Numbered from the stretch's first letter, positions 45,646-54,711 are shown. The stretch is DNA of 64,000 nucleotides from Pelomonas sp. CA6 (GCF_022549225.1 NZ_JAKZFD010000001.1:682001-746000); one strand, 5' to 3'. Notes: generated from the sequence alone by a model not told the origin. Made by a program: numbers and translations.

Positions 45646-46426
45646 GCGAGCCTGGCCGCGGCTGCGCCGCCGCCCCCTGGCGGCGCTTGCCGGCCTGCTG
45701 TCGTTGGGGATGGCCGGCGCGGTGGCTGCCACGCCGACCCGGCTGGAGGTGGGCGGAGACTACGCCTTCGCGCCGTATTCCTTCATCGAGAACGGCCGGC
45801 CCGCCGGCATCGACGTGGACCTCATGCGCGAGCTGTCGCGCCGCACCGGCGTGGAGCTCCATGTCCACCTGCAGCCCTTCAAACGTGTGCTGGAAGAGCT
45901 GCGCCAGGGCCGGCTGGACGCCGGCATGGCGGTGCTGCACAGCACCGAGCGCGAGGCCTTTCTGCAATACACCGGTGTGCTGCGCCTGAGCCGTTACCAG
46001 CTCTTCGTGCGGCGTGGCCAGGAGTTCCCGTTCGAGCGCGCCGAGGACTTGCGCGGCCGCAGCGTGGCGGTGGTGCGCGGCTTTCTGGTCGGCGACACGC
46101 TGCGCGAGGAACTCAGTTCGGCGCGCGTTCGCCTGGAGTCGGTCGCGTCGCAGGAGCAGACCCTGCGCATGCTGTTGGCGGGGCGCGTGGATGCGATCGC
46201 CGGCCAGTCGGTCGTGATGCGCCACTTGGCGCGCGAGCAGGGCGCGGCCGGGCGTCTCTCGGCGTTGCCCACGCCGGTGATCCCGGACCGGCCGGCCTAT
46301 CTGGTGCTGTCGCGCCGCGGCGGCCTGGCCGAGCGTGACCGCCTGGCCGAGCTGTTGCGCCAGGGGCTGGAGTCCATGCATCGCGATGGCACGGTGGAGA
46401 GGATCGAGGGGCGTTGGATCAAGTGA
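45638..46426 (+). CDS. Periplasmic substrate-binding protein (SBP_bac_3 family), GTG start
   Basis: 262 aa, starting at GTG inside the rlmH end (8-bp overlap). The signal peptide is [30 protein letters not shown]. The mature part matches amino-acid-type binding proteins: [71 protein letters not shown] and the final [15 protein letters not shown]. No permease or ATPase follows, so it may be an orphan or a sensor-like binding protein. The 127-bp tandem array begins right after its stop. Confidence 0.85.
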   Translation: MSKRAWPRLRRRPLAALAGLLSLGMAGAVAATPTRLEVGGDYAFAPYSFIENGRPAGIDVDLMRELSRRTGVELHVHLQPFKRVLEELRQGRLDAGMAVLHSTEREAFLQYTGVLRLSRYQLFVRRGQEFPFERAEDLRGRSVAVVRGFLVGDTLREELSSARVRLESVASQEQTLRMLLAGRVDAIAGQSVVMRHLAREQGAAGRLSALPTPVIPDRPAYLVLSRRGGLAERDRLAELLRQGLESMHRDGTVERIEGRWIK

Positions 46427-46437
46427 GTGGCCCCCCG

Positions 46438-46880
46438 CCCAGCGAGTACGCTGGGCGGCCCCTGGAATGCGGCCCCTCGTCCAGCGGGACCGCTGGCCGG
46501 TCCCCCAGGGGGACGGCGATGCTCGCGGGGGACGGCCCCGCTCGCACATCGCCAGGCGGCCGGCTTGGGGCGGCCCGGCGCTCGGCCCCTGGAATGCGGC
46601 CCCTCGTCCAGCGAGTACGCTGGCCGGTCCCCCAGGGGGACGGCGATGCTCGCGGGGATGGCCCCGCTCGCACATCGCCAGGTGGGCCGGCTTGGGGCGG
46701 CCCGGCGCTCGGCCCCTGGAGTGCGGCCCCTCGTCCAGCGGGACCGCTGGCCGGTCCCCCACGGGGACGGCGATGCTCGCGGGGTGTGCCCCGCTCGCAC
46801 ATCGCCAGGCGGGCCGGCTTGGGGCGGCCCGGCGCTCGGCCCCTGGAATGCGGCTCCGCGCAGCGAGTACGCTGGTCAGC
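46438..46880. repeat. Array of 127-bp hairpin-rich tandem repeats
   Basis: Three full 127-bp units plus partial flanks. The landmark CCTGGA[A/G]TGCGG begins at 46461, 46588, 46715 and 46842, each exactly 127 bp apart. Each unit contains (a) a stem-loop CCAGCG....CGCTGG, (b) a palindrome around CCCCCAGGGGG, and (c) a stem with GCGGGG...CCCCGC nested in GGCGATG...CATCGCC. The 4-nt core of hairpin (a) alternates AGTA/GGAC/AGTA/GGAC/AGTA along the array (46439, 46481, 46608, 46735, 46860). The period is not a multiple of 3, so the array is unlikely to be coding. Confidence 0.88.
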
Positions 46881-46948
46881 CCAGCGCGCGGCCTATGGGG
46901 GTACGGTGCTCGTGCAGGGGTGGTTCGGGCGCTGCTAGCATGCGGCGC

Positions 46949-47548
46949 ATGGCCTTGATCTATCTTGCGTCGCAGAGTCCGCGGCGCCGCCAGTTGCTGG
47001 AGCAGCTGGGTATTGCCCACGAGACCCTGTTGCCGGGACCGGACGAGGATGCCGAGGCGCTGGAGCAGGTGCTGCCCGCCGAGCGGCCGGATGACTATGT
47101 GCGGCGCGTCACCACGGCCAAGCTGGCCGCGGCGCGCGAACGGCTGGCGCGGCGCGGACTGGCGGCGCTGCCGGTGCTGTGCTCCGACACCACGGTGGCG
47201 CTGGACCGCGACATCCTGGGCAAGCCGGCCGACGCGGCCGACGCGCTGGCGATGCTGCGCCGCCTGTCGGGCCGCAGCCATCGCGTGCTGACCGCGGTGA
47301 GCCTGGCCTGGGGCGGCCAGGAGGCGCAGGCGCTGAGCATTTCGCAGGTGCGCTTCGCCGAGATCCCCGAGGCGGCGCTGCAGGCCTATGTGGACAGCGG
47401 CGAGCCCATGGGCAAGGCCGGCGCCTACGCGATCCAGGGGCGCATCGCGGGCTGGATCTCTCACATGGACGGGTCCTATTCGGGCATCATGGGGCTGCCT
47501 CTGTACGAGACGGCGCAGCTGCTGCGGCGCGCCGGGATCGCGTGCTAG
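46949..47548 (+). CDS. maf: Maf/YceF-family nucleotide pyrophosphatase
   Basis: 199-aa Maf protein. It starts [21 protein letters not shown] (nucleotide-binding loop SQSPRR) and has [40 protein letters not shown], then [34 protein letters not shown]. Maf proteins hydrolyse noncanonical or canonical NTPs such as dTTP/UTP and prevent septum misplacement or mutagenesis. An in-frame ATG three codons earlier (46940) is possible. The start is only about 70 bp beyond the repeat array. Confidence 0.95.
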   Translation: MALIYLASQSPRRRQLLEQLGIAHETLLPGPDEDAEALEQVLPAERPDDYVRRVTTAKLAAARERLARRGLAALPVLCSDTTVALDRDILGKPADAADALAMLRRLSGRSHRVLTAVSLAWGGQEAQALSISQVRFAEIPEAALQAYVDSGEPMGKAGAYAIQGRIAGWISHMDGSYSGIMGLPLYETAQLLRRAGIAC

Positions 47549-47652
47549 GACGGACGAGGGCAGCCGGTGCTGCCGCCAGCGGCGCGTGACGCCGCTGGCG
47601 AGAGTGCTTGGCGCGAGGACTCCCGCAGGGAGCCGCGACCTGGAGGCAAGGC

Positions 47653-49152
47653 ATGGAAGACATTCTGATCAACTGGTCTCCGCAGGAGACCCGCGTCGCC
47701 GTGGTCGAGAACGGCGCGGTGCAGGAGCTGCACATCGAGCGCACGCTGGAGCGTGGCCTGGTGGGCAACGTCTACCTGGGGCGCGTCGCGCGCGTGCTGC
47801 CGGGCATGCAGTCCGCCTTCATCGACATCGGGCTGGAGCGCGCCGCCTTCCTGCACGTGGCGGACCTGCACATCAACGGCGCCCATCCGCGCGGCCACCA
47901 GGGCGAGAACGGCAACCAGCCCATCCCGATCGAGCGCCTGGTCTATGAGGGGCAGGCGCTGACGGTCCAGGTCATCAAGGATCCCATCGGCAGCAAGGGC
48001 GCGCGCCTGTCCTCGCAGATCTCCATCGCGGGCCGCCTGCTGGTGCACCTGCCGCAGGACAACCACATCGGCATCTCGCAGAAGATCGGGTCGCCCGAGA
48101 CGCGCGAGCTGCTGCGCGCGCGCATGCAGACCCTGGTGGGCGCCTCCATGGCCGCGGGCGACAACCCCGGCAACACCGGCGGCTTCATCCTGCGCACCAA
48201 TGCCGAGGAGGCGAGCGACGACGAGCTGGCCGCCGACATCGGCTATCTGCGCAAGACCTGGAACTCGATCCGCGAGAAGGCCACGCGGCTGCCGCCGGGC
48301 AGCCTGCTGTACCAGGACCTCAGCCTGGTGGAGCGCGTGTTGCGCGACCTGGCCAGCGAGCGCACCGGCTCCATCCGCATCGACTCCAAGCTGCAGTACG
48401 AGGTGCTGCGCGAGTTCGGCGAAACCTACATGCCGGCCGCCACCGCCAAGCTGGACCTGTACCGCGGCGAGCGCCCCATCTTCGACCTCAACAACATCGA
48501 CGTCGAGATCGCGCGCGCGCTGGCGCGGCGCGTGGACCTGAAGTCCGGCGGCTACCTGATCTTCGACCAGACCGAGGCGATGACCACGGTGGACGTCAAC
48601 ACTGGCGGCTTCGTCGGCGCCCGCAACTTCGACGACACCATCTTCAAGACCAACCTGGAGGCGGCCGGCGCGATCGCGCGCCAGCTGCGGCTGCGCAACC
48701 TGGGCGGCATCATCATCGTCGACTTCATCGACATGACGCGCGAGGAGCACAAGGCCGCGGTGCTGCAGGAGTTCCGCAAGCAGCTGGCCAAGGACCGCAC
48801 CAAGGTCACGCTGGGCGGCTTCACCCAGCTGGGGCTGGTGGAGCTGACGCGCAAGCGCACGCGCGAATCGCTGTCGCGCATGCTGTGCGAGCCTTGCCCG
48901 ACCTGCGAGGGCCGCGGCCAGGTCAAGACCGCGCGCACCGTCTGCTACGAGATCCTGCGCGAGATCCTGCGTGAGTCACGCCAGTTCAACCCGCGCGAGT
49001 TCCGCGTCGTCGCCGCGGCCAACGTCGTCGAAATGCTGCTGGACGAGGAGAGCCCGCACCTGGCCGGGTTGTCCGACTTCATCGGCAAGCCCATCTCGCT
49101 GACCGCCGAGCCGACCAACCAGACCGAGCATTACGACATCGTGCTGCTGTGA
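47653..49152 (+). CDS. rng: Ribonuclease G
   Basis: 499-aa endoribonuclease that matures the 5' end of 16S rRNA and degrades some mRNAs. It starts MEDILINWSPQETRVAVVENG. The S1 domain is at residues ~35-125 (ERGLVGNVYLGRVARVLPGMQSAFIDIG). Catalytic DNase I-like residues lie in TTVDVNTGGFVGARN and IIIVDFIDM. The zinc-link is CEPCPTCEGRG, and the C-terminal small domain is present. Size matches RNase G, without the RNase E scaffold. TGGAGG precedes the ATG. The 3' end overlaps the opposing AhpD-like gene by 22 bp. Confidence 0.97.
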   Translation: MEDILINWSPQETRVAVVENGAVQELHIERTLERGLVGNVYLGRVARVLPGMQSAFIDIGLERAAFLHVADLHINGAHPRGHQGENGNQPIPIERLVYEGQALTVQVIKDPIGSKGARLSSQISIAGRLLVHLPQDNHIGISQKIGSPETRELLRARMQTLVGASMAAGDNPGNTGGFILRTNAEEASDDELAADIGYLRKTWNSIREKATRLPPGSLLYQDLSLVERVLRDLASERTGSIRIDSKLQYEVLREFGETYMPAATAKLDLYRGERPIFDLNNIDVEIARALARRVDLKSGGYLIFDQTEAMTTVDVNTGGFVGARNFDDTIFKTNLEAAGAIARQLRLRNLGGIIIVDFIDMTREEHKAAVLQEFRKQLAKDRTKVTLGGFTQLGLVELTRKRTRESLSRMLCEPCPTCEGRGQVKTARTVCYEILREILRESRQFNPREFRVVAAANVVEMLLDEESPHLAGLSDFIGKPISLTAEPTNQTEHYDIVLL

Positions 49153-49742
49153 GCGGGCTTGCTGCGCGGCACCCGGCCGAGCAGGTAGAACTCGTCATTG
49201 GGGCGCAGCGAGATGGCGCTGGCGATGCGGTTGGAAAGCCCGAACAGCGCGGTGATGGAGATGATGTCCCAGATGTCTTCGTCGTCGAAGCCCTGGGCCC
49301 GCAGCGCGGCGTAGTCGGCCTCGACCACCTCGTCCGAGTGCAGGCAGACCTTCAGCGCGAAGTCCAGCATGGCCTTCTGGCGGTCGCTGATGTCCGCCTT
49401 GCGGTGGTTCACCGCGATCTGGTCGGCCAGCAGTGGCGCCTTCTCGTAGACGCGCAGGATCGCGCCGTGCGCGACGACGCAATAGAGGCAACGATTGACC
49501 CCGCTGGTGGCGACGATGATCATTTCCTTCTCGCCCTTGCTGAGGCCCGACTCGCGCAGCAGCAGCGCGTCGTGATAGGCCAGGAAGGCGCGCAGCTCGT
49601 CGGGCCGGCGCGCCAGCGCCAGGAACACATGGGGCACGAAGCCGGCCTTGGCCTGCACCTCGAGGATGCGCTCGCGCAGGTCGCTGGGCAGTTCGGCGAC
49701 CTCGGGCACGGGGTAGCGGCAGATCGGGGGCAGGGCGTTCAT
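49131..49742 (-). CDS. AhpD/carboxymuconolactone-decarboxylase-like peroxidase-related protein
   Basis: 203-aa protein of the peroxidase-related (CMD) family. The redox motif VNRCLYCVVAHGAILR carries CxxC plus His. The family stretch FLAYHDALLLRESGLSKGEKEMIIVATS precedes it, and DEDIWDIISITALFGLSNRIASAI follows. The ATG at 49742 has AAGGAG 8 nt ahead. It is a single gene overlapping the rng end tail-to-tail. It is distinct from the paralogue at 2460-3017; both are probable thiol peroxidase or oxidative-stress proteins. Confidence 0.85.
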   Translation of the reverse strand: MNALPPICRYPVPEVAELPSDLRERILEVQAKAGFVPHVFLALARRPDELRAFLAYHDALLLRESGLSKGEKEMIIVATSGVNRCLYCVVAHGAILRVYEKAPLLADQIAVNHRKADISDRQKAMLDFALKVCLHSDEVVEADYAALRAQGFDDEDIWDIISITALFGLSNRIASAISLRPNDEFYLLGRVPRSKPAHSSTMS

Positions 49743-49904
49743 CGGTGTCTCCTTGTTGTGGGATGCGCGGGCGCAGAGCGTTCCGCGTCGCGCAATTTGT
49801 AACTCATCCGTACCCGGTCGGGGTGAGGGCTTGGCGGCGGCCCCTTCGGGCTGCGGCACAATGGCGCCTTGTCATCGAGAGCCCCGTGCGCCCACGCGCC
49901 AGTC

Positions 49905-51194
49905 ATGACTGCATCCCAAGCTAACACCGTCACGCGCCGTCAACTCCTCGGCGCCGGCCTGGGCGGCCTCAGCCTTCCGGCCCTGGCCCAGTTCCGCATC
50001 GAGATCTCCGGCGTCGGCGCGACCCGGCTGCCCATCGCGATCAACGATTTCCGCGACGAGGCCCAGTCGGGCCATCCGATCGCCTCCATCATCCGCGCCG
50101 ACCTGGAGCGCAGCGGCCAGTTCACGCTGGTGCCAGGTCTTGCCGGGCTGAGCGAGGCCGGCGCCCCCCACTATCCCGACTGGCGCGCGCGCCAGGCCGA
50201 TGCGATGGCGGCCGGTTCCGTCACGCGGCTGGCCGACGGCCGCTTCGACGTGCGCTTCAAGCTCTGGGACATCGTCAAGGGCCAGGACCTGGGCGGCGAA
50301 AGCCAGGCCGTGGCGCCCGACGACGCACGCCTGGCGGCCCACCGGATCGCCGACGCGATCTATCAGAAGCTCACCGGCGAGCGCGGCGTCTTCGCCACCC
50401 GCCTGGCCTACATCACCAAGGCCGGCCCGCGCTACACGCTGCGCATCGCCGACGCCGACGGCGAGGGCGGCCAGGTGGCGCTGGCCAGCCCCGAGCCCAT
50501 CATCTCGCCCGCCTGGTCGCCCGATGGCCGCGCGCTGGCCTATGTGTCCTTTGAATCGCGCAAGGCGGTGGTGTGGGAGCAGGACCTCTCCACCGGCCGG
50601 CGCCGCATGCTGGCCAACTTCCGCGGCTCTAACAGCGCGCCCGCCTATTCGCCCAATGGCCAGCAGCTCGCGCTGACGCTGTCGCGCGATGGCGGCTCGC
50701 AGCTGTTCCTGATCAGCCGCAGCGGCGAGGTCGTGCGTCGTCTGACGCAGAGTTCGGCGATCGACACCGAACCGGTGTTCGCGCCGGACGGCAACACGAT
50801 TTATTTCGTCAGCGATCGCGGCGGCGCGCCGCAGATCTACCGCATGCCGGTGGGCGGCGGCTCGGCCGAGCGCGTGACCTTCAGCGGCGGCTACAACATC
50901 AGCCCCGCGCTGAGCCCGGATGGCCGCACGCTGGCCTATGTCACGCGCATCAGCGGAAACAGCTTCAAGCTCTGCGTGATGGACCTGGCCAGCGGCACGG
51001 TCAACCAGATCAGCGATACCACCGAGGACGAGAGCCCCAGCTTCGCGCCCAACGGCAAGCTGATCGTCTTCGCCACCCGGTCCGAAGGCAAGGACGTGCT
51101 GATGACGACCACGCTGGACGGCAAGGTCAAGGCCAAGCTGGTGTCCACGCTGGCCGACGTCCGCGAACCGGCCTGGGGGCCTTTTGGCCGCTGA
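49905..51194 (+). CDS. tolB: Tol-Pal translocation protein TolB
   Basis: 429-aa periplasmic beta-propeller of the Tol-Pal envelope system. An N-terminal domain (FRIEISGVGATRLPIAINDFRDE...) precedes WD40-like PD40 blades (ISPAWSPDGRALAYVSFESRK, SAPAYSPNGQQLALTLSRDGGSQLFLIS, TEPVFAPDGNTIYFVSDRGG, ISPALSPDGRTLAYVTRIS). The signal peptide begins TVTRRQLLGAGLGGLSLPALAQ, a twin-arginine-like sequence rather than a plain Sec signal. pal and cpoB follow. A two-mismatch version of the dispersed 15-mer occurs at 50129-50143. Confidence 0.96.
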   Translation: MTASQANTVTRRQLLGAGLGGLSLPALAQFRIEISGVGATRLPIAINDFRDEAQSGHPIASIIRADLERSGQFTLVPGLAGLSEAGAPHYPDWRARQADAMAAGSVTRLADGRFDVRFKLWDIVKGQDLGGESQAVAPDDARLAAHRIADAIYQKLTGERGVFATRLAYITKAGPRYTLRIADADGEGGQVALASPEPIISPAWSPDGRALAYVSFESRKAVVWEQDLSTGRRRMLANFRGSNSAPAYSPNGQQLALTLSRDGGSQLFLISRSGEVVRRLTQSSAIDTEPVFAPDGNTIYFVSDRGGAPQIYRMPVGGGSAERVTFSGGYNISPALSPDGRTLAYVTRISGNSFKLCVMDLASGTVNQISDTTEDESPSFAPNGKLIVFATRSEGKDVLMTTTLDGKVKAKLVSTLADVREPAWGPFGR

Positions 51195-51311
51195 GACCGG
51201 CGTCCCCACTCGCTGTGCGCATAGCGTCGGCCGGGTGCGCAGGGATGCGGGACAATTTCTTGTTACAGCCCGGCGGGCGCCGGGTCATTCCCCCTCGTTA
51301 GGAGCCATGTG

Positions 51312-51839
51312 ATGCAAATGTCCAAACTGTTGCTGAGTCTGCTGGCTGGTGCCGCCCTGGTGGGCTGCAGCTCGACCAAGCTGGATGAACCCGCGCCGGT
51401 GACGACGCCCCCCGCGACGACCGCGCCGAGCACCAGCGGCCAGACCGCCCCGACCAGCGAATCCAAGGTCGCGACCGTGGACCTGGGCGCGCAGCTGGAC
51501 GCCGCCGTGTCCAACCAGCGCGTCGTGTACTTCGACTTCGACAGCTTCGTGGTCAAGGACGAGTACCGTGGCCTGATCGAGACCCACGCCAAGCGCCTGG
51601 CCACCAAGAAGGGCCTGGCTCTGAGCCTGGAAGGCCATGCCGACGAGCGCGGCGGCCGCGAGTACAACCTGGCCCTGGGCCAGAAGCGTGCCGAAGCCGT
51701 GGCCAAGCAGCTGAGCCTGCTGGGCGTGCCGGCCGCGCAGGTCGAGCCGGTGAGCTACGGCAAGGAACGTCCGGCGGCGCAGGGCCACAACGAAGAGGCC
51801 TGGGCGAAGAACCGTCGCGTCGAACTGCGGGACAAGTGA
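51312..51839 (+). CDS. pal: Peptidoglycan-associated lipoprotein Pal
   Basis: 175-aa outer membrane lipoprotein: signal peptide MQMSKLLLSLLAGAALVGC with lipobox LVGC. A Pro/Thr/Ser linker (PAPVTTPPATTAPSTSGQTAPTSES) is followed by an OmpA-like peptidoglycan-binding domain (VVYFDFDSFVVKDEY..LEGHADERGGREYNLALGQKRAEAVAKQL..VSYGKERPA..NRRVEL). AGGAG lies 8 nt before the ATG at 51312. It joins TolB and the outer membrane to the wall. Confidence 0.97.
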   Translation: MQMSKLLLSLLAGAALVGCSSTKLDEPAPVTTPPATTAPSTSGQTAPTSESKVATVDLGAQLDAAVSNQRVVYFDFDSFVVKDEYRGLIETHAKRLATKKGLALSLEGHADERGGREYNLALGQKRAEAVAKQLSLLGVPAAQVEPVSYGKERPAAQGHNEEAWAKNRRVELRDK

Positions 51840-51840
51840 G

Positions 51841-52611
51841 ATGGGCAAGGTCGTGCGCCTGCTGCCGCTGACGGCCCTGCTGCTGCTGAGTCTGTCCTCG
51901 CCGGTCCGCGCCGGGCTGTTCGAGGACGATGAAGCCCGCAAGGCCATTCTGGACCTGCGCAACCGGCTGACCGAGCTGGAGAACGCCTACAAGGGCCGCT
52001 CCGAGCAGCTCAGTGACCAGCTGACCACCGCGCAGCGCGCCGGGCTGGACCTGGCCGGGCAGATCGAGGGCCTGAAGTCCGAGATCGCCAAGCTGCGCGG
52101 CCAGAATGAGCAGCTGGCGCGCGACCTCGCCGAGACCCAGCGCAAGCTGACCGATCTGCAGCAGGGCCTGGACGCGCGTCTGCGCCCGCTGGAGCCGCAG
52201 AAGGTCTCGGTGGACGGCAAGGAGTTCCTCGCCGACCCCGACGAGCGCCGCCAGTTCGAGGCTGCGATGGCCCAGATCCGCCGCGGCGAGTTCGCCGAGG
52301 CGGTGGCCGGCTTCAACGCCTTCCTCAAGCGCTATCCGTCCGGCGGCTATGTCGATGCGGCGCGCTTCTGGCTGGGCAATGCCCAGTACGGCAAGCGCGA
52401 CTACAAGGATGCGATCGCCACCTTCCGCGGCTTCGTCGCCGCGAGTCCCGAGCACCCGCGCGCCGCCGAGGCGCTGCTGGCGCTGGCCAACTGCCAGATC
52501 GAGCTGAAGGACAACAAGGGTGCGCGCCGCAGCCTGGAAGAGGTGCTGAAGAGCTATCCCGGCAGCGAGGCCGCCCGCGCGGCCAAGGAGCGCATCGCCG
52601 CGCTGCGCTGA
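51841..52611 (+). CDS. cpoB: Cell division coordinator CpoB (YbgF)
   Basis: 256-aa periplasmic protein with signal peptide (VVRLLPLTALLLLSLSSPVRA). The N-terminal coiled coil (ARKAILDLRNRLTELENAYKGRSEQLSDQL...) trimerises, and the C-terminal TPR domain starts at FEAAMAQIRRGEFAEAVAGFNAFLKRYPSGGYVDAARFWLGNAQYGKRDYKDAIATF. It couples Tol-Pal to peptidoglycan synthesis during division. Its ATG lies 1 nt beyond the pal stop, and an intrinsic terminator closes the operon. Confidence 0.95.
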   Translation: MGKVVRLLPLTALLLLSLSSPVRAGLFEDDEARKAILDLRNRLTELENAYKGRSEQLSDQLTTAQRAGLDLAGQIEGLKSEIAKLRGQNEQLARDLAETQRKLTDLQQGLDARLRPLEPQKVSVDGKEFLADPDERRQFEAAMAQIRRGEFAEAVAGFNAFLKRYPSGGYVDAARFWLGNAQYGKRDYKDAIATFRGFVAASPEHPRAAEALLALANCQIELKDNKGARRSLEEVLKSYPGSEAARAAKERIAALR

Positions 52612-52644
52612 ACGCCCGCGCCGCCGCGGCGGCGCCTGCGACCG

Positions 52645-52684
52645 ACACCCCGGGGCGGCTGCCTGCGGGGTGTTTTCCTTTTTT
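52645..52684 (+). terminator. Intrinsic terminator after cpoB
   Basis: Stem ACACCCCG (52645-52652) pairs with CGGGGTGT (52666-52673) around a GC-rich loop, followed by TTTTCCTTTTTT. It ends the tolB-pal-cpoB transcript. Confidence 0.85.
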
Positions 52685-52767
52685 CTGCCAACTCCGTGGA
52701 AACGCCGGGCCGGGCTACTTGGCCGGCCGGGCGCGCGAGCGGGGTCGGCTGCCTAGAATCCTCCCCC

Positions 52768-53886
52768 ATGGAAGAACAAGCAATCCAGACCCTGGCCACC
52801 CAGGTCCTGTGGGCCGGCTTCGCGCTGTCGGTGCTGTTAGGCGCGCTGGTGCAGCGCACCCATTTCTGCACCATGGGCGCGGTGGCGGACATCGTCAGCA
52901 TGGGCTCCTGGGCGCGCATGCGCATGTGGGTGCTGGCCATGGGCGTGGCCGTGCTGGGCTTCAACGCGATGGTGGGCCTGGGCTGGCTGCAGGCGGCCAA
53001 CAGCATCTATGCGGCGCCGCGCCTGCTATGGGCCTCGCATGCGCTGGGCGGGCTGATGTTCGGGGTCGGCATGGTGCTGGCCTCGGGCTGCGGCGGCAAG
53101 ACCCTGGTGCGCATGGGGGGCGGCAACCTGAAGTCGCTGGTCGTCTTCCTGGTGATGGGGGTGGCGGCCTATGCGACGCTGCGCGGCATCACCGGCGTGC
53201 TGCGCGTCGCGACGGTGGAGCAATGGGCGCTGGAGCTGGGGCGGGGTCAGGACTTGCCCAGCCTGCTCGCCCCCGCGCTGGGCCGCGAGGCGCGCGCGCT
53301 GGCGCCCTGGCTGGGCGGGCTGCTGGGCGGTGCGCTGGTGCTGTGGGCGCTCGCCCGCGCGGAAGGACGCTCGCGCGAGGTGCTGCTGGGCGGCGTGGGC
53401 GTGGGCGCGGTGATTGCTGCGGTCTGGTGGGTCAGCGGCGTGATGGCCTTCGTGCCCGAGCATCCGCAGACCCTGGAGCCGGCCTTCCTGGGCAGCAGCA
53501 ACACGCAGCGCATGGAGGCGTTGAGCTTTGTCTCACCGGTGGCGGCGACGCTGGACTGGCTGATGCTGTACAGCGACCGCAGCCGCGGGCTGAACCTGGG
53601 CATCGTCAGCGTGCTGGGCATGGTGCTGGGGTCGGCGCTGCACGCGCTGGCGACGCGCCGTTTCCGCTGGGAAGGTTTCCGCAGCACCGAGGACCTGGGG
53701 CGCCACCTGGTCGGTGCGCTGCTGATGGGCGTGGGCGGCGTGGTCGCGATGGGCTGCACGATCGGGCAGGGGCTGTCCGGGCTGTCCACGCTGAGCCTGG
53801 GCAGTGCGATCACGCTGGTCTTCATCGTGGCGGGTGCCGCGCTGACCCTGCGCTGGGAGGCGCGTCGCCTGGAGCGCCTGCTGTGA
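52768..53886 (+). CDS. YeeE/YedE family (thiosulfate-type) membrane transporter
   Basis: 372-aa polytopic membrane protein. Family marks are the cysteine-containing repeats RTHFCTMGAVADIV, VLASGCGGKTLVRMGGGNLKSLVVF and VAMGCTIGQGLSGLS, in which conserved Cys residues relay thiosulfate or related sulfur compounds in YeeE. About nine hydrophobic helices are visible. A one-mismatch copy of the dispersed 15-mer is embedded at 53243-53257, encoding GQDLP in a loop. The stop overlaps the start of tcdA (GTGA), coupling the two genes. Confidence 0.9.
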   Translation: MEEQAIQTLATQVLWAGFALSVLLGALVQRTHFCTMGAVADIVSMGSWARMRMWVLAMGVAVLGFNAMVGLGWLQAANSIYAAPRLLWASHALGGLMFGVGMVLASGCGGKTLVRMGGGNLKSLVVFLVMGVAAYATLRGITGVLRVATVEQWALELGRGQDLPSLLAPALGREARALAPWLGGLLGGALVLWALARAEGRSREVLLGGVGVGAVIAAVWWVSGVMAFVPEHPQTLEPAFLGSSNTQRMEALSFVSPVAATLDWLMLYSDRSRGLNLGIVSVLGMVLGSALHALATRRFRWEGFRSTEDLGRHLVGALLMGVGGVVAMGCTIGQGLSGLSTLSLGSAITLVFIVAGAALTLRWEARRLERLL

Positions 53887-54683
53887 ATACCGCGTTGGAG
53901 CGGACGGCCGGACTGGCGCCGACGTCGGACGAAGCCGATCTGGAGCGCCGCTTCGGCGGACTGCGCCGGCTCTATGGCGGCGCGGCCTACGAGCGACTGC
54001 GCGCGGCGCGCTTCGCGGTCGTGGGGCTGGGCGGCGTCGGTTCATGGACCGTCGAGGCGCTGGCCCGCATGGGCGTGGCGCGGCTGGTGCTGATCGACAT
54101 GGACCATGTGGCCGAGTCCAACATCAACCGCCAGGTCCAGGCGTTGACCAGCACGCTGGGCATGGCCAAGGCCGAGGCGCTGCGCCGCCGCGTGCTGGAG
54201 ATTCATCCCGGCTGCGAGGTGCTCACGGTGGAAGAGTTCGTCGAGCCCGACAACTGGCCGGCGCTGCTGGGCGATACCGCGATCGACGGCCTGGTCGACG
54301 CCTGCGACCAGGTGCGCGCCAAGGCCGCGCTGGCGGCCTGGGCGCTGGCCCGGCGCCCGAGCTTTGTCTGCGTCGGCGCGGCCGGTGGCAAGCAGCGGCC
54401 GCAGGCGGTGGAGCTGGACGACCTCGCCGCCACCACGCACGACCCGCTGCTCGCCAGCCTGCGCCAGCGGCTGCGCAAGTTCCATGGCGCGGCGCGTGCG
54501 GGCCGCATCGGCCTGGGCTGCGTGTTTTCGCGCGAAAGCGTGCAGCGGCCGGCCGAATCCTGCGAGCTGGACGGCAGCCTGAACTGCCATGGCTATGGCT
54601 CCAGCGTCGCGGTGACCGCCGCCTTCGGCATGTGCGCCGCGGCGGAACTGGTGCGCCAGCATCTGGCGCGCGCCACCGCCTGA
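53883..54683 (+). CDS. tcdA: tRNA threonylcarbamoyladenosine dehydratase TcdA (GTG start)
   Basis: 266-aa E1-like enzyme that dehydrates t6A37 of tRNA to the cyclic hydantoin form. Blocks: RFGGLRRLYGGAAYERLRAARFAVVGLGGVGSWTVEALARMGVARLVLIDMDHVAESNINRQVQAL (nucleotide-binding Rossmann loop plus the Arg finger), VDACDQVRAKAAL and the Cys-containing GRIGLGCVFSRESVQRP. The GTG at 53883 overlaps the transporter stop. Co-expression with a sulfur transporter is notable because TcdA works with the CsdA/CsdE sulfur-transfer system in E. coli. Confidence 0.95.
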   Translation: MNTALERTAGLAPTSDEADLERRFGGLRRLYGGAAYERLRAARFAVVGLGGVGSWTVEALARMGVARLVLIDMDHVAESNINRQVQALTSTLGMAKAEALRRRVLEIHPGCEVLTVEEFVEPDNWPALLGDTAIDGLVDACDQVRAKAALAAWALARRPSFVCVGAAGGKQRPQAVELDDLAATTHDPLLASLRQRLRKFHGAARAGRIGLGCVFSRESVQRPAESCELDGSLNCHGYGSSVAVTAAFGMCAAAELVRQHLARATA

Positions 54684-54711
54684 GCGCCGATCACCACGAG
54701 CAGCGTTCAGC

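Noticed and set aside
46438-46880. CRISPR-like array
   Set aside because: Units are 127 bp with no distinct spacers (the whole unit repeats), and no cas genes are nearby.
46427-46940. Open frames on both strands through the 127-bp array
   Set aside because: The repeat period rotates the frame, compositions are Gly/Pro/Arg-rich without domains, and the hairpin structure explains the sequence better.
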